In this document: in pieces, positions 20,940 through 31,156 of the stretch
Layout: each line of letters opens with the position of its first letter
Numbering within the stretch: position 1 is the first letter of the stretch
NCBI GenBank assembly: GCA_023376005.1
Contig: CM042163.1
Span: 4,323,899 to 4,387,898 of the forward strand
Direction: 5' to 3'
From: Doryteuthis pealeii
Taxonomy: Eukaryota > Mollusca > Cephalopoda > Myopsida > Loliginidae
Length of the DNA stretch: 64,000 nt
The notes under the pieces: generated by a model
Databases searched by the model: none
What the model was told of the DNA's origin: nothing
What the model saw: the letters and a program-made list of their open reading frames with translations, nothing else
Made by a program: the position numbers and the translations under genes

Positions 20940-21235
20940 ATATAAATTCAAAAAAAAAAAAAAAAAGAAAAAGAAGAAATTACAGTTATTTGCCCATTTC
21001 ATTCATAACATAAAGAAGAGGGAAGGGAGGAGAAAGAAAAAAAAAGAAGAGGAAAAAAAAAAAAAAAAAAAAAAAAAAGAAAGTATAACCACACAAAAAA
21101 AAAAACTTAAGCACGTCCATTTCTGCTTTTCGTCTCTGAAGATAAAGTTTTCTTTGAAATCGATAAGACAAAAATAACATCTTTTTGTTTTTATTTTTTA
21201 TACGCATTGTAATTGCCTTCAAATCATTAATATAT
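20940..21235 (-). mobile_element. SINE tail-like repeat with poly(A) tracts
   Basis: Shares 'CAGTTATTTGCCCATTTCAT', 'AAGCACGTCCATTTCTG', 'CGTCTCTGAAGATAAAG' and 'GCATTGTAATTGCCTTC' with 46430-46660. The last block also resembles the end of the tRNA-headed element at 28925. Long A-runs interrupt it. Confidence 0.5.
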
Positions 21236-21858
21236 CAAAATATGAATTAAATTTTATTTCTGTACATATTAATGTATGAATATTAATATGAATCGTTAAT
21301 TATATATATACTTAAATTTTTATAAAATATATAACTTAAACTAAAATGATATATATATATAATAAAATTATAACTATTATATACATGAAAATAATATAAG
21401 ATTTATATAATATACTAGTACAAAATAAAAAACGTGCTCCGGGCGATGTAAAAATAGATTTTGGAAACATATTGCCTGAGGGGTGGGGGTAAAAAATTCG
21501 ATGTCAGTGAGTTTGTACCCTAAGTAAGTAAAGTCATCAAATTCATTAAAGGATTAAAAAATAAAACAATTTGAAATGTAAACTTTAAATATGTATTAAA
21601 ATAAAACAAACTATATATAGATATATAATACCAGTCATGTATTTATTAAAACTTGTTTTAAAAAACAATGAGGACTGTCTAATGTTGCATGTTCAAATTT
21701 TGAGTGTATTTATTCTATGTTATGATGATTTTGGGTAATGTGACATAAGCAGTGATGTAATTTTTGTTACAGACAAAAAACGGAAGCGAATCTCCATTAT
21801 TAATAGATATATATATATTTAAAATAATTTATTTTTTATGAAAATCAAATAAACTTAC

Positions 21859-22128
21859 CCCGACAAATAAAACAGCCACTGATAAGTAATGCTACGAAGA
21901 CTATGGTGGAGATGGATATTAGAATTACCAATTTATTGGTTGATGGTATGGTGGTTGAAACAAGATGTTTACTGGTTGATGGTATGGTGGTTGAAACAAG
22001 ATGTTTACTGGTTGATGGTATGGTGGTTGAAACAAGATGTTTACTGGTTGATGGTATGATAGATGAAACAAGATCTTTACTGGTTGATGGTATGGTGGAA
22101 GTGAAAGCTTGCTGTGTAATTACACAAC
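21859..22128 (-). CDS. Receptor stalk and transmembrane exon (IL-17R-like gene)
   Basis: Minus-strand exon of 270 bases with a clean acceptor (TTTTATTTTGCAG before 22128) and a strong donor (GG|GTAAGTTT at 21859). Phase is 1 at both ends. It encodes one Cys and a Ser/Thr/Pro-rich stalk of 12-residue repeats ('TSKHLVSTTIPS', four to five units). A single transmembrane helix follows ('LVILISISTIVFVALLISGC', residues about 66-85), then a short 'FICR' cytoplasmic start. The stalk looks suited to O-glycosylation. The leftover G joins AC at 13866 to make Asp, so TM helix and SEFIR domain become continuous with a linker of only about a dozen residues. Extra exons in between cannot be excluded. The tandem 36-bp repeats are confined to the exon. 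Confidence 0.62.
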
Positions 22129-22239
22129 CTGCAAAATAAAAATGGAGAAAAAACATTTAAAGCATCAAAATTTCTGGTACCTGGTTACTGTTCATTCCTT
22201 TTCAAATAATACTTTCAAATTATAACATTACCTTTTCAC

Positions 22240-22242
<3 letters not shown>

Positions 22243-22273
<31 letters not shown>
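22243..22273. repeat. (CA)n microsatellite
   Basis: About 15 CA units, just upstream of the transmembrane exon relative to its gene. Confidence 0.9.
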
Positions 22274-22277
<4 letters not shown>

Positions 22278-22576
22278 AGATTTGACACACATAGATATAA
22301 CTACAATGGTTCTATCGCGCCTTCTACTTCACCGTATATATCTTGTCCAAAGCGTATATACGTTTTTTCATTACACGTAGTTAAACTCCTTCAAGCATAG
22401 AATAACAAACACCGTGGGTAGGGTAATTTCTTTATTCTCTTCGCCAGAAAGGGTAAAAAACTGAAACATGAAAAAACAAGTTTATAGAAACAATGCAACA
22501 AATACAGGGGTACAACAGGTACAACGTATGAAGGAAAACATGTACGGGAAATGCAAACAAGGCAAACGGAGAAAGG

Positions 22577-22907
22577 AATGTTACATAATTATGGATCCCT
22601 AATATCTTTTTAAGGTAGTATAGAAATCCTTATGGCGATCAGTACAGCTGATGGCCTTGAGAGTGAGTGACAATGCTTGACCTCACTCTCACCTTGCGTT
22701 CTGGGGATGGAACGTGAGAACGGAAGGCAAGAGAAGCCCTTCCGGTTTAAGGAGTAAGTAACACAGTGTCAGTTAGAGAGTTAGGACTTAGAAGCGAAGC
22801 TAGCAAGATGTGAGTCTCCGCGCGCATTGTCTGGTCTGGGGGTTTATGGAATAAAGTAACATCATTGTAAATCGAAGTCTTGTTGTTATTACTAAAAGCT
22901 AACAATA
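22577..22907 (+). mobile_element. Possible solo LTR L2
   Basis: Starts TGTTACATAATT and ends AAAGCTAACA, giving TGTTA/TAACA inverted ends. 'TGGAATAAAGTAACATC' near the 3' end supplies a polyadenylation signal at the position expected for R/U5. No second LTR or target duplication is evident. Confidence 0.4.
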
Positions 22908-23226
22908 GCACAAGGCTTCTGATAAGAAATGATCCCCCAACCAGACCTGGAATCCCCAGATAAGAAAGACCAGACGAGACCTTAGAAGATATACCAGATC
23001 CGGCCAGAAGAGTAGACGACCAGAATAAGAAGTAAGAGGGTATATAACGTATAGATATATAGTGCCGGTAAAGAGGTATGCAACATATACCTATTTAGTA
23101 CCGTCAAGGAAAAGGCAATATGCAACAGGAAGATTTACGAGTCAGTGGTAAAAAAGGCTATCAGTTCACAATGGTTAGCAAGCATATATAACAATACTAA
23201 CAGGGGAAAGGAGTTAAGAAAGCAAA

Positions 23227-23612
23227 TAATAATAATGAAATTTATTGTGTACAGTGTTCAGGTGCACCACAATCCATCAAAGTCTCATGTCAAGTACACA
23301 GAATAATGTAGTGTCAGGAACATGAACAGTTTACAGTAGTAATATGCATGTAAGTGTGCATATGTATGTGGAGAGTGGCATCAGGTATAGTGTTGGCGGA
23401 CTACAGGAAGCATGGAAGCTTTGAAAGACTCAGTGCTTTGGCAGCCTACAACAGACGCGGGCAGTTTATTCCATGTCTCCGCAATTCTGAGGGTGAAAAA
23501 AAGTTTCCGAAAGTCACGTGAGTAGTGCTGTTTTCTGACTTTGTAGGCATGCCCACGTGTGTTGGAAAGATGGAGATCAAAAAGGTGCTCAAGGTTGCTG
23601 TTGTTAAGATGA
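23227..23612 (-). mobile_element. CR1-like LINE 3' end
   Basis: (ATT)n tail at the left, one UTR unit, then the end of the RT frame up to 'AACAGCAACCTTGAGCACCT' (minus strand), where it is truncated. A short gap in the UTR ('AATGTAGTGTCAGG') lacks the usual TTA. Confidence 0.8.
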
Positions 23613-24015
23613 TTAGTACAAACAGGTTAAGGCAGTGTCCTTAGGAAAGAGTCACAAAATCGGAAAGCACGGTATCAACAGTTAATAGTGTATACAGTCT
23701 TTAAGAGAGAAAACATGAAAAAGGGGTGATAAAAACACGGAGCGAGAAAGGTCTGAGTTATGATAAGAGGAAGTTTGACTAATAGAGACAAGTGTCCTAC
23801 CTGTTCTCTGAGAGAAGAACACGAAGAGGGAAGACAAACACGTCCGTTTAATAGGCGAGCTAAAGTGGAAAGAATTTAAAAATCCCGCATAAAGAATGCT
23901 GGGGTAGCCGAAGTCTATGGTACTTCCGGTGGCAAGATATAGCGGCAGATGTAAACAAAGTGAGGAAGATATAAAGGGTGTAAGGGGCACAACTCCTAAG
24001 GGAGTTCAAATCAGG
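23613..24015. other. Unclassified interval, possibly LTR-related
   Basis: G/A-rich, with a 102-codon minus-strand frame that has no recognisable motif and is probably non-coding. The next MITE inserted at its end. Confidence 0.35.
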
Positions 24016-24502
24016 GGTAATTTATGAGGAAGTGCGTCCCGGTCTCCTGCCTCAAAAATTGCTACCCGGTGACTATTAAAATAACGACCCAGCTCAGTCT
24101 ATTCAAAACTATCCATCTATCTCAATTTGTTCATATTTATCTATATTACTTTAAATACTAAGAATCTTTTTTTATTCAGGTTTGTTTAATGTCTTGTTTT
24201 TAGTTTAAATAAACAAGAATTACGACAAAAAAAGATGCGAACCCCCCCCCCAATACATTTACTTGTCAAAAATATCTATCTATCTCCATTTGTTCATATC
24301 TATCTATATTATTTTGTTTGTTTATCTATCTATCTATCTCAGTCTATTCCAAACTATATATCCATCTTCATATCTAAACAAGAATTACGACAAATTATGA
24401 TAAATAAACAAGAATTACGACGAGCTGGGGTTGTTATTTTGATAGTCACCGGGGAGCAATTTTTGAGGCAGGAGACCGGGACGCACTTCCTCATAAATTA
24501 CC
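24016..24502. mobile_element. MITE family M8, copy 2, 8-bp target duplication
   Basis: Same ends and interior as 18529-19039, flanked by AAATCAGG at 24008-24015 and 24503-24510. Two independent insertions with perfect, different 8-bp duplications fix the element boundaries. Confidence 0.88.
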
Positions 24503-24654
24503 AAATCAGGGTAAGTCGAGACAGGTTCCTTAACTTGCGAGTGCCCAAACTTACAAATTTTCTAAATTACAAGTTGTCACTCAGTCAATTTTATTGATTT
24601 GTCTTGAGAGCTAAAATTTGAGGTTCAAGCGAGCTTCAGATATGCTTATGTTAA

Positions 24655-25170
24655 TCATCATCATCATCATCATGTTATACAATTAGTACAGATATCCATG
24701 ACAATCTCTCACCAACCTTCTTTATCATTCATTGTCTCTGGGAGGTCCTCTGCACAGCATCCAGTATCCACGCAGAGCTGGTCAATGCAGGTCTTTGCTG
24801 GGTGGCCCACATTAGCACATCCATGTGCTGGTTTTCACTGGAGAACATCACTTATGAGTTCGTCCTTGCTTCTCCAGCAGAGTCCAGTATGTTTTGTTTA
24901 TCTCACTCAGATGGTTTGTGTGATAGGAGGCAAGTGGCTATACAACTGCTTCCTTGAGGGGTGCTGTTTCCACGACTTGTTCAAGATTGCACACAGCATT
25001 CTTGTGCAGCCTCCATCTAGCTTATTCTCCGGGCACTTCAAGTGGTGCAGCCATACAACAGTACTGACACGACCACAGCTTGGAAGAATTGTCGTTTTAA
25101 TTTGTCAGTGAGATCGGATTTCCATATGACTGATAATCTGTTTATAGCAGACCATGCCTGACTTATTTGT
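24655..25170 (-). mobile_element. RTE-like LINE 3' end
   Basis: The minus strand ends in (ATG)n at 24655-24672. Coding remnants resemble 2685-3236: 'MSLTNK', a tract matching 'LYGCTT', and the 'ELISDVL' region. Several shifts break the frame. Its 5' truncation lies near 25170. Confidence 0.7.
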
Positions 25171-25293
25171 GTATTCTATAAACATAAATGATCTCATCTT
25201 AACTTTCCTCCCATTTATTTAGTGTATCATAGATATATTAATTTTAATATTGGAACTTGGTGGGTGGAGAATCTAACTAAATATCATTTCTAG

Positions 25294-25709
25294 TGTAAGA
25301 TTCAGAGTGATAATACTTGAAGATAAAACTCCGACAAAGGTTGATAGACAAAACATTTTATATACAGCACAGAATAAACAGGGTACATAATACATAGAGG
25401 TGTACATGAACATACATACATAAGTAATACAAAGTTACATATAAAAGGATAAACATAAAAGCAACAGACATGAGACTAGGAATAGTCCATGCTGTATGAA
25501 TCACTTACAGTAATGTAAGGGGGGCCAAAGCCCCAACAAGAGGGGGGGTAGACCAGAGTCTAACCCATAGTGCCTTGTAGGTCGAGCAGCGGCAAAGAGA
25601 GAAAGAGAAGTTCAAATCAGCCGCTTAAATACACCTGAGGCCCCTAGCGGGAACCAGCGAAACTAAACGGGCAGACAACTCTCCAGGCAAATACGAAAAT
25701 AACGCCACA
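25294..25709 (-). mobile_element. Solo LTR-like element L3, copy 1
   Basis: Minus strand begins TGTGGCGTTATTTTCG and ends CTGAATCTTACA. It is flanked by CTAG at 25290-25293 and 25710-25713 (4-bp duplication). 'GCCCCTAGCGGGAACCAGCG' and 'GATTTGAACT' blocks recur in copies 2 and 3. No internal region, so probably a solo LTR. Confidence 0.65.
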
Positions 25710-25784
25710 CTAGTATCTTTATCTTTGTTGTTTTTATCCTTACATTTCAGTTGGTGTACTCTCTAATCATACTCAATTACTCAT

Positions 25785-25920
25785 TGATAGGAAGCGCGTG
25801 GTGTAATGGATAAAGTCATGGGAAATGGACTCGTCGGCCCGAGTTCAAATCCTGGACATGGTAACTGCATTTCACTTAGCGCTAATACCCTTGGGAGAGT
25901 AGGATTCATACCTTTCATAC
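25785..25920 (+). mobile_element. tRNA-derived SINE (family S2), 5' part
   Basis: The head has box A 'GCGTGGTGTAATGGATAAAG' and box B 'GAGTTCAAATCCTGG' at tRNA spacing, followed by the S2 body 'CATTTCACTTAGCGCTAATA' and 'CCCTTGGGAGAGTAGGATTC'. It is cut by LTR-like copy 2. It could be mistaken for a tRNA gene, but acceptor and D-stem pairing are poor and the body is repetitive. Confidence 0.7.
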
Positions 25921-26408
25921 TGTAAGATTCAGAGTGATAATACATGAAGATAAAACTCTGACAAAGGTTGATAGACAAAACATTTAATATACAGCACAGA
26001 ATAAACAGGGTACATAATACATAGGTGTACATAAACATACATACAAAAGTAGTATAAATACATATACAAGAGTAGAGATAATGACACATTCATGAATGGT
26101 AAAATACAAGATATTTAGGTATCAAAGAGATACCTAAATGTACATAAAAACGTAGTTACGGATACATGATTAAAGGATAGTCATATATCGTATACGAGAC
26201 TTACTAGCAGTGAGTGGCCAGTGTTAAGGGCCGAAGCCCCAACGAGAAGGGGGTAGACTGTGTCTACCCCATCGTGTCTCGTAGGTCGAGCAGGCAAAGA
26301 GAAAGAGACGTTCAAATCAGCCGCTTAAATATCAAAGGCCCCTAGCGGGAACCAGCGAAACTAAACAGGCAGACAACTCCCCAGGCGAATACGAAAATAA
26401 CGCCTACA
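25921..26408 (-). mobile_element. Solo LTR-like element L3, copy 2
   Basis: Same ends as copy 1 (TGTAGGCG ... CTTACA on the minus strand), longer by internal length variation. The flanks (CATAC and CTAGC) do not match, so one side may have recombined. Confidence 0.6.
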
Positions 26409-26539
26409 CTAGCATCAATCACTCCAACTACATTAATCTATAACTGCTTCTTAAATTCTAAATTTTCTTCCAAACATTTTTCGATCTGGCAAGTAACCAG
26501 TCCAAAATGTCACAGACGAAGACTGTCGTTCAAATCATG

Positions 26540-26700
26540 ATTTAGTGGTGCAGCCATACAGTAGCACTGACACGACCACAGCTTGGAAGAATTGTCACTT
26601 TAAACTTGTCAGTGAGATCAAATTTCCCTATGATTGATAATCTGATGATAGCCAACTATGCCTTCCCTATCGATGCATTGACATCATTTTCTATGTTAAT
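26540..26700 (-). mobile_element. RTE-like LINE fragment
   Basis: The minus strand matches the 'LSVIWKSDLTDKLKRHLFQA' to 'LYGCTT' stretch of 2685-3236. A foldback MITE follows at its edge. Confidence 0.65.
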
Positions 26701-26716
26701 AAGTTCACTAAAAACA

Positions 26717-27045
26717 TTTGGACCATATGACCTTTAGGCACCCCTTTTGCGATCTCGATTCATGGAGACATTTTTTCTATTTACACCATCAAAGTCCAGT
26801 TAGTTGTTAACAGACGATTTTTAGAATGTGGAGCACCCTTTCATCACCATTGCTCTCTGGTCCACTCTGACCCGGAGTGGTAGTACCTGTTAGGGTCCCA
26901 TCTATGGGTTAAATAGAAAAACATGAGTTGATAAACAAAATTTGTTATCCATTAAGAATGAATTTATTTCAGAACTTTGTCGGCATTAAATGACCCACTG
27001 AGGTTGATATGCCATAAAATAAAATAAACCAAAACCAAATCACTG
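26717..27045 (-). mobile_element. Half FB1 MITE joined to inverted R3
   Basis: 26717-26827 is the left half of FB1. At 26828 the sequence switches to R3 in inverted orientation ('GGGTCCCATCTATGGGTTAA', 'TTGATATGCCATAAAAT'). The R3 piece replaces the right half of the MITE. Confidence 0.65.
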
Positions 27046-27049
27046 ACAC

Positions 27050-27180
27050 AATTACGGTTTGGAAGAATTGTCAATTTAATTTGTCAGTGAGATCAGATTT
27101 CCATACAACTGATAATCTGATGATAGCCAACTATGCCTTCCCTATCAATGCATTGACATCGTTTTCTATGTTAATAAGTT
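27050..27180 (-). mobile_element. RTE-like LINE fragment, duplicate of 26565-26700
   Basis: Nearly identical to 26565-26700 ('GATAGCCAACTATGCCTTCC'). The FB1 copies after both share the same 'AAGTTCACTAAAAA' junction, so the LINE fragment plus MITE was duplicated. Confidence 0.65.
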
Positions 27181-27822
27181 TATGGTATTAACTATGGGCT
27201 GTTTGATGTCAATATTTAATAAAAGTGTTCAAACATTTAAAGACCATAAAACAATCCAGCACAATGGCATAGAAGACAAAACTCTGGATTAAACAAACAA
27301 AATTGTATTAACATGAAGTTTACAAAAGGTAATACAGGATACTAGGCAAGGTCCTGTAAAAAGGTGCTTTTTGAAAAGTTCAATGTAAAATATAAGCAGA
27401 GATTTTATAAATCTCTAAGTGAGAAAGAAACAGGTGAATAAGTTTAAGTCAACACAACAGTCAGGCATAAGTTGAATGAATCTAATGTTTATCTCCGATA
27501 GCGTAGGTTATTCAAAGAGAGAGATAGTTCATACCTTCAGCATGTGTGAGAAATGTTCTTAAAAAGGGTGACATGATTCTCTTAGACAAGTGAGATCTTT
27601 CTGATTAGGACCGAAAAGTTGGCTTTTTTATAGTCCAGGATAGGCTCCAAAAAGGGGTCTATTTGATAAATTCCTTTTAGGCGCGAACGTCTCCCATTGG
27701 TTGAAATTGTACAAATTTATTTTAATTTTCTTCTTTACTAGAGTGCGCAATCCCCATGTGCAAACTACCTATTTTTGTCATTCAACTTCTATCTGTCGAA
27801 GTATGAACTTCCGGCTCGCCAC
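27181..27822 (-). mobile_element. 642-bp LTR-like insertion L4 with AAGTT target duplication
   Basis: AAGTT occurs at 27176-27180 and 27823-27827, flanking 642 bp absent from the sister segment at 26700. The minus strand starts (T)GTGGCGAGCCGG, has TATA-like 'CTATAAAAAAGC' near 27630, and ends TTAATACCATA. It is likely a solo LTR, though the end lacks the usual CA. Confidence 0.55.
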
Positions 27823-27838
27823 AAGTTCACTAAAAATA

Positions 27839-28074
27839 TTTGGACCATATGACCTTTAGGCACCCTTTTGCGATCTTGATTCGTGGAGACATTTTTTCTA
27901 TTTACCCATCAGAATCCGGTTAGTTGTTAACAGACGATTTTTAGGTTTTTTTTAAATTATAAAACTAACCCCTAACCCTACCCCTAACAAACACTGGATT
28001 TTGACGGTGTAAATGAGAAAGTGTCCTTGTGAGTTGAGATTGCGGTAGGGGTGCCTAAAGGTCATATGGTCCAA
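27839..28074. mobile_element. Foldback MITE family FB1, copy 4
   Basis: Ends TTTGGACCATATGACC and GGTCATATGGTCCAAA are perfect inverted partners; inner arms are diverged. Confidence 0.82.
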
Positions 28075-28330
28075 AAATTAAAACATATTACAGCACATAG
28101 TTCATTGCATTTTATTTACTTTTTTTGCATAATACAGAGAGATTTGCTTATCTAAAAAAAATTACCAAAACCTCGGGTGTTTTAGGGGTTCTTGAACAGA
28201 TTAATGACATTTCAGTTTATTTCAAGGGGAAAATTGATTTGATATATGAGGAAATTGTTACAAACAGATTAAATTCATAATCACTGTATATATATAATAT
28301 ATACCAACCCCTCCTAATGAGCAAGATGTG
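28075..28330. other. AT-rich spacer
   Basis: No gene or known repeat seen. Confidence 0.4.
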
Positions 28331-28334
28331 ACAA

Positions 28335-28850
28335 CAATGATAAAAATGTTTCAACAAGGGTTGACATGCCATAAAATTCAACTAACCAACATCTAAACTA
28401 AGTCTGGTATAAGGAGACTCAGTTTTTTTAAAAAGCTAAAAACAGGTATACTATATTTACCAACCCCTTCACAAAAGCAGGATGGACACAGGTCAATTTC
28501 TTGAGCGGGGGTTTAACAGGTCTGAATTCAGAGTTTTCCTTCTCCTAGACTGGTTACCTAACCAAGGTTAAAGAGCCTAGTCTGTCCTACTAATAATTAG
28601 CGTCTTTAAAGTTTATAATACATATTTACCAACCCCTCCACACAAGTAGAATGGGTCACAATGTCAATTTCTTAAGTGGGGTTTAACATGTCTGAATTCA
28701 GAGTTTCTTCTCTTAGACTGGTTACCTAACCAAGGTTAAAGAACCTAGCCTGTTCTACTGTTTAACCATAATTGGAGGGAGAATAGATGATGCATACCTT
28801 TCCCAAGGGTATTTTAAGGAGATTCAGTTTTTTTTAAAACTAAAACTGGT
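28335..28850 (-). mobile_element. Tandem SINE S2 3' pieces
   Basis: Three successive S2 body segments ('CCAACCCCTTCACA', 'TCTGAATTCAGAGTTT', 'CCTAGACTGGTTACCTAACC'), each 150-170 bases, all minus-oriented. The first part is directly duplicated at 55741. Confidence 0.65.
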
Positions 28851-28924
28851 ATTATTCATATATATATATTATATATATGACAATATATATATAGTATCAT
28901 TTGACAAGCTTAATTTCGCTAGGA

Positions 28925-29199
28925 TGGTCAGCTGTGTACTGTGGCCGAGTTGATAAAGTGATTCACTAGTGTTCATTTCTGTGTCTGTAAGTCCCGGTTT
29001 CGATTTCTGTCAGAGGAAATCGTTAGTATATACCGCTGATGAGACTTAATAAGTCGAAAGTCTGTACGGTATTCTACACACCGAGCCATCCTTTGCCGGG
29101 ATTACACTTGTCAAGTTCATTTTCTATAAGAAAAAGTATCGAATTTTATGCGTACATGCGTTGTAAGTGCCTTCAAGTAAAAATTTAATATATATAATA

Positions 29200-29220
<21 letters not shown>
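28925..29220 (+). mobile_element. tRNA-derived SINE (family S4)
   Basis: Box A-like 'TGTGGCCGAGTTGATAAAGT' and box B-like 'GGTTTCGATTTCTG' give a Ser/Leu-like tRNA head. The body contains 'ACACACCGAGCCATCC' and the tail 'GCGTTGTAAGTGCCTTCAAG', then (AT)n. Confidence 0.6.
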
Positions 29221-29237
<17 letters not shown>

Positions 29238-29239
<2 letters not shown>

Positions 29240-29475
29240 CAACCCCTCTGTATGAGCAGGATGTGACATTAAATCAATTTTCTTAAGCGGACTTTAACAG
29301 GTTTAATTCAGAGTTTTCCTTCTCCTAGACTGGTTAACAATCCAAGGTTAAAGAGCCCAGTTTGCCATACTATTTACTCATAGCTGGAGGGAGAATAGTT
29401 GGATTCATACCGTTTCAAAAAGTATGTGAAATGCAAACAGCGAGTTCATTTCTTACGACTAACCATTACACCACA
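29238..29475 (-). mobile_element. SINE S2, full-length copy
   Basis: Minus strand: head 'GAGGCATGTGGTGTAATGG' (box A-like), then 'TTTCACATACTTTTTGAAAC', 'CCAACTATTCTCCCTCCAGC', 'TCTAGGAGAAGGAAAACTCT' and an end 'GAGGGGTTGG' beside (CA)n. Duplicated at 56165-56405. Confidence 0.72.
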
Positions 29476-29479
29476 TGCC

Positions 29480-29559
29480 TCATAATCACTGGAAGCAGCA
29501 CCCTACAAAAAAGCAACTGTATGGCCACTAACCTCCCATCTCCCAAATCATCCAAGTAA
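29480..29559 (+). mobile_element. RTE-like LINE piece upstream of LTR insertion
   Basis: 'CAGCACCCTACAAAAAAGCA', 'CTGTATGGCCACTAACCTCC': the 'HPTREQLYGHLP' coding region. Interrupted by L1 at 29560. Confidence 0.65.
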
Positions 29560-29988
29560 TGTTGTGTACTCTTCTTTTGCTTACTTCTATTTTTCTTCTG
29601 TTCATCTTTTCTATCTTACGTTTCTTTTCAGCGTCTGGACCTAGTCTTGGGGACTTCGTGTCTGGTCTTCTAGGTCAGTCTTGTTACCAAGACATCATTA
29701 ACCACAAAACCATTTCATTTTCGTAAGCTTTTATTTCTTAACTAAACATTTTTCATCTGACTAACATAGCGCGCGCTATGCAGTGAGCTCCAGTTAAGGC
29801 AGTACATCTTCTCTGACTGACGTCCAAACTGAAACTGAAGACCCAACCATGTCCCACATGACTTTATGTATTTCGCGGGCTTTCTGTAATATTCCATGGA
29901 AAGTCCCGCCCGTGATATGAAAAGGGGCCATCCCCTCAGAAATACAGGGATTGACAATAATCTTATGCAACTGCATAGATTAACTGTA
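29560..29988 (-). mobile_element. Solo LTR-like element L1, inverted copy
   Basis: Mirrors 11663-12124: 'CGGGCTTTCTGTAATATTCC', 'GGAAAGTCCCGCCCGTGATA' and 'CTTGTTACCAAGAC'. It is inserted into an RTE-like LINE, whose sequence resumes at 29989. Confidence 0.65.
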
Positions 29989-30800
29989 TGATGAGCAAGA
30001 CATACTGAGCACTGTTGTTGAAGTAAGGATGAACTCAAAAGCGACTGTATGGCCACTAACCTCCCATCTCCAAAACATCCAAGTAAGATGAGCAAGACAT
30101 ACTGAGCACTGCTGGTGAAGTAAGGATGAACTCAAAAGCGACTGTATGGCCACTAACCTCCCATCTCCCAAATTCAAGTAAGATGAGCAAGACATACTGA
30201 GCACTGCTGGTGAAGTAAGGATGAACTCAAAAGCGACTGTATGGCCACTAACCTCCCATCTCCCAAAACATCCAAGTAAGATGAGCAAGACATACTGACA
30301 CGTGCTGGTGAAGTAAGGATGAACTCAAAAGTGACTGTATGGCCACTAACCTCCCATCTCCCAAATTGTCCAAGTAAGATGAGCAAGACATACTGAGCAC
30401 TGCTGGTGAAGTAAGGATGAACTCAAAAGCGACTGTATGGCCACTAACCTCCCATCTCCCAAATTGTCCAAGTAAGATGAGCAGAAGATCACTGAGCACT
30501 GCTGGTGAAGTAAGGATGAACTCAAAAGCGACTGTATGGCCACTAACCTCCCATCTCCCAAAACATCCAAGTAAGATGAGCAAGACATACTGAGCACTGC
30601 TGGTGAAGTAAGGATGAACTCAAAAGCAACATTCTCCTATGGACACATCAGTGTTGGCCAACCAGCAAAAAATGACATTCATCAGCTCTGTATGAACACT
30701 GGATGTTATTAGAGGACTACTAAGAAGTATGGTTGATAGGGACAGATGGCAAGAGAGTGTGTCAAGGGAATCTGTGATGTTAGCACGCCTTGATGATGAT
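29989..30800 (+). mobile_element. RTE-like LINE with internal 98-bp segment amplified
   Basis: Seven units start at 29991, 30088, 30183, 30281, 30379, 30477 and 30575 ('ATGAGCAAGACATACTGAGC ... CTCCCATCTCCCAAAACATC'). The unit equals the 'LYGHLPTIS ... GHCWRSKDEL' coding stretch of the LINE. After the last unit the LINE continues once through 'GGCCAACCAGCAAAAAATG' to TTGATGATGATG at its 3' end. Confidence 0.9.
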
Positions 30801-30964
30801 GTCAAATCATCCAGGGGAGATCACTGTGTGTGTAATCTGACAAACTAAAAATACTAGCAAAAAAACAAACTTTAAACCTAAATATATCAAATATAGAATT
30901 TAATAGAAATAGCAAGAATATACACTCCCCCCTCAGGCATAAGTATTTAAGAATGATAAAAATT

Positions 30965-31112
30965 ATTGTTTTTGTTTTTTTATTATTTAGATTTTTCGGA
31001 CTGTTGTACTCATCTTTATTGTTACATACACAATGTTTCAGCCGATGTGTTTCTCGGCCTTCTTCAGGTGTTTCTTTTCAAACTCTATATAATACAAATG
31101 ATCAAACCTCAT
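30965..31112 (-). mobile_element. Hammerhead-like core, second copy
   Basis: Minus strand: CTGAAGA (31067-31061), a six-base-pair stem II GGCCGA/TCGGCT, GAAAC (31039-31035), a spacer, and GTC (31001-30999). The flank 'ATAAAGATGAGTACAACAG' matches the copy at 6080. Confidence 0.4.
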
Positions 31113-31156
31113 CTAAAAAAAAGAAATCTTGTAGTTAGAAAAATATTTACGTAGAT

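Noticed and set aside
21903..22139. Plus-strand 78-codon repeat frame (LLVDGMVVETRC units)
   Set aside because: Antisense of the 36-bp repeats of the stalk exon; the minus strand has splice sites and a TM helix.
25785..25860. tRNA gene with A and B boxes
   Set aside because: Cloverleaf pairing is poor, and the sequence continues into the S2 body found in many copies: a SINE head, not a tRNA gene.
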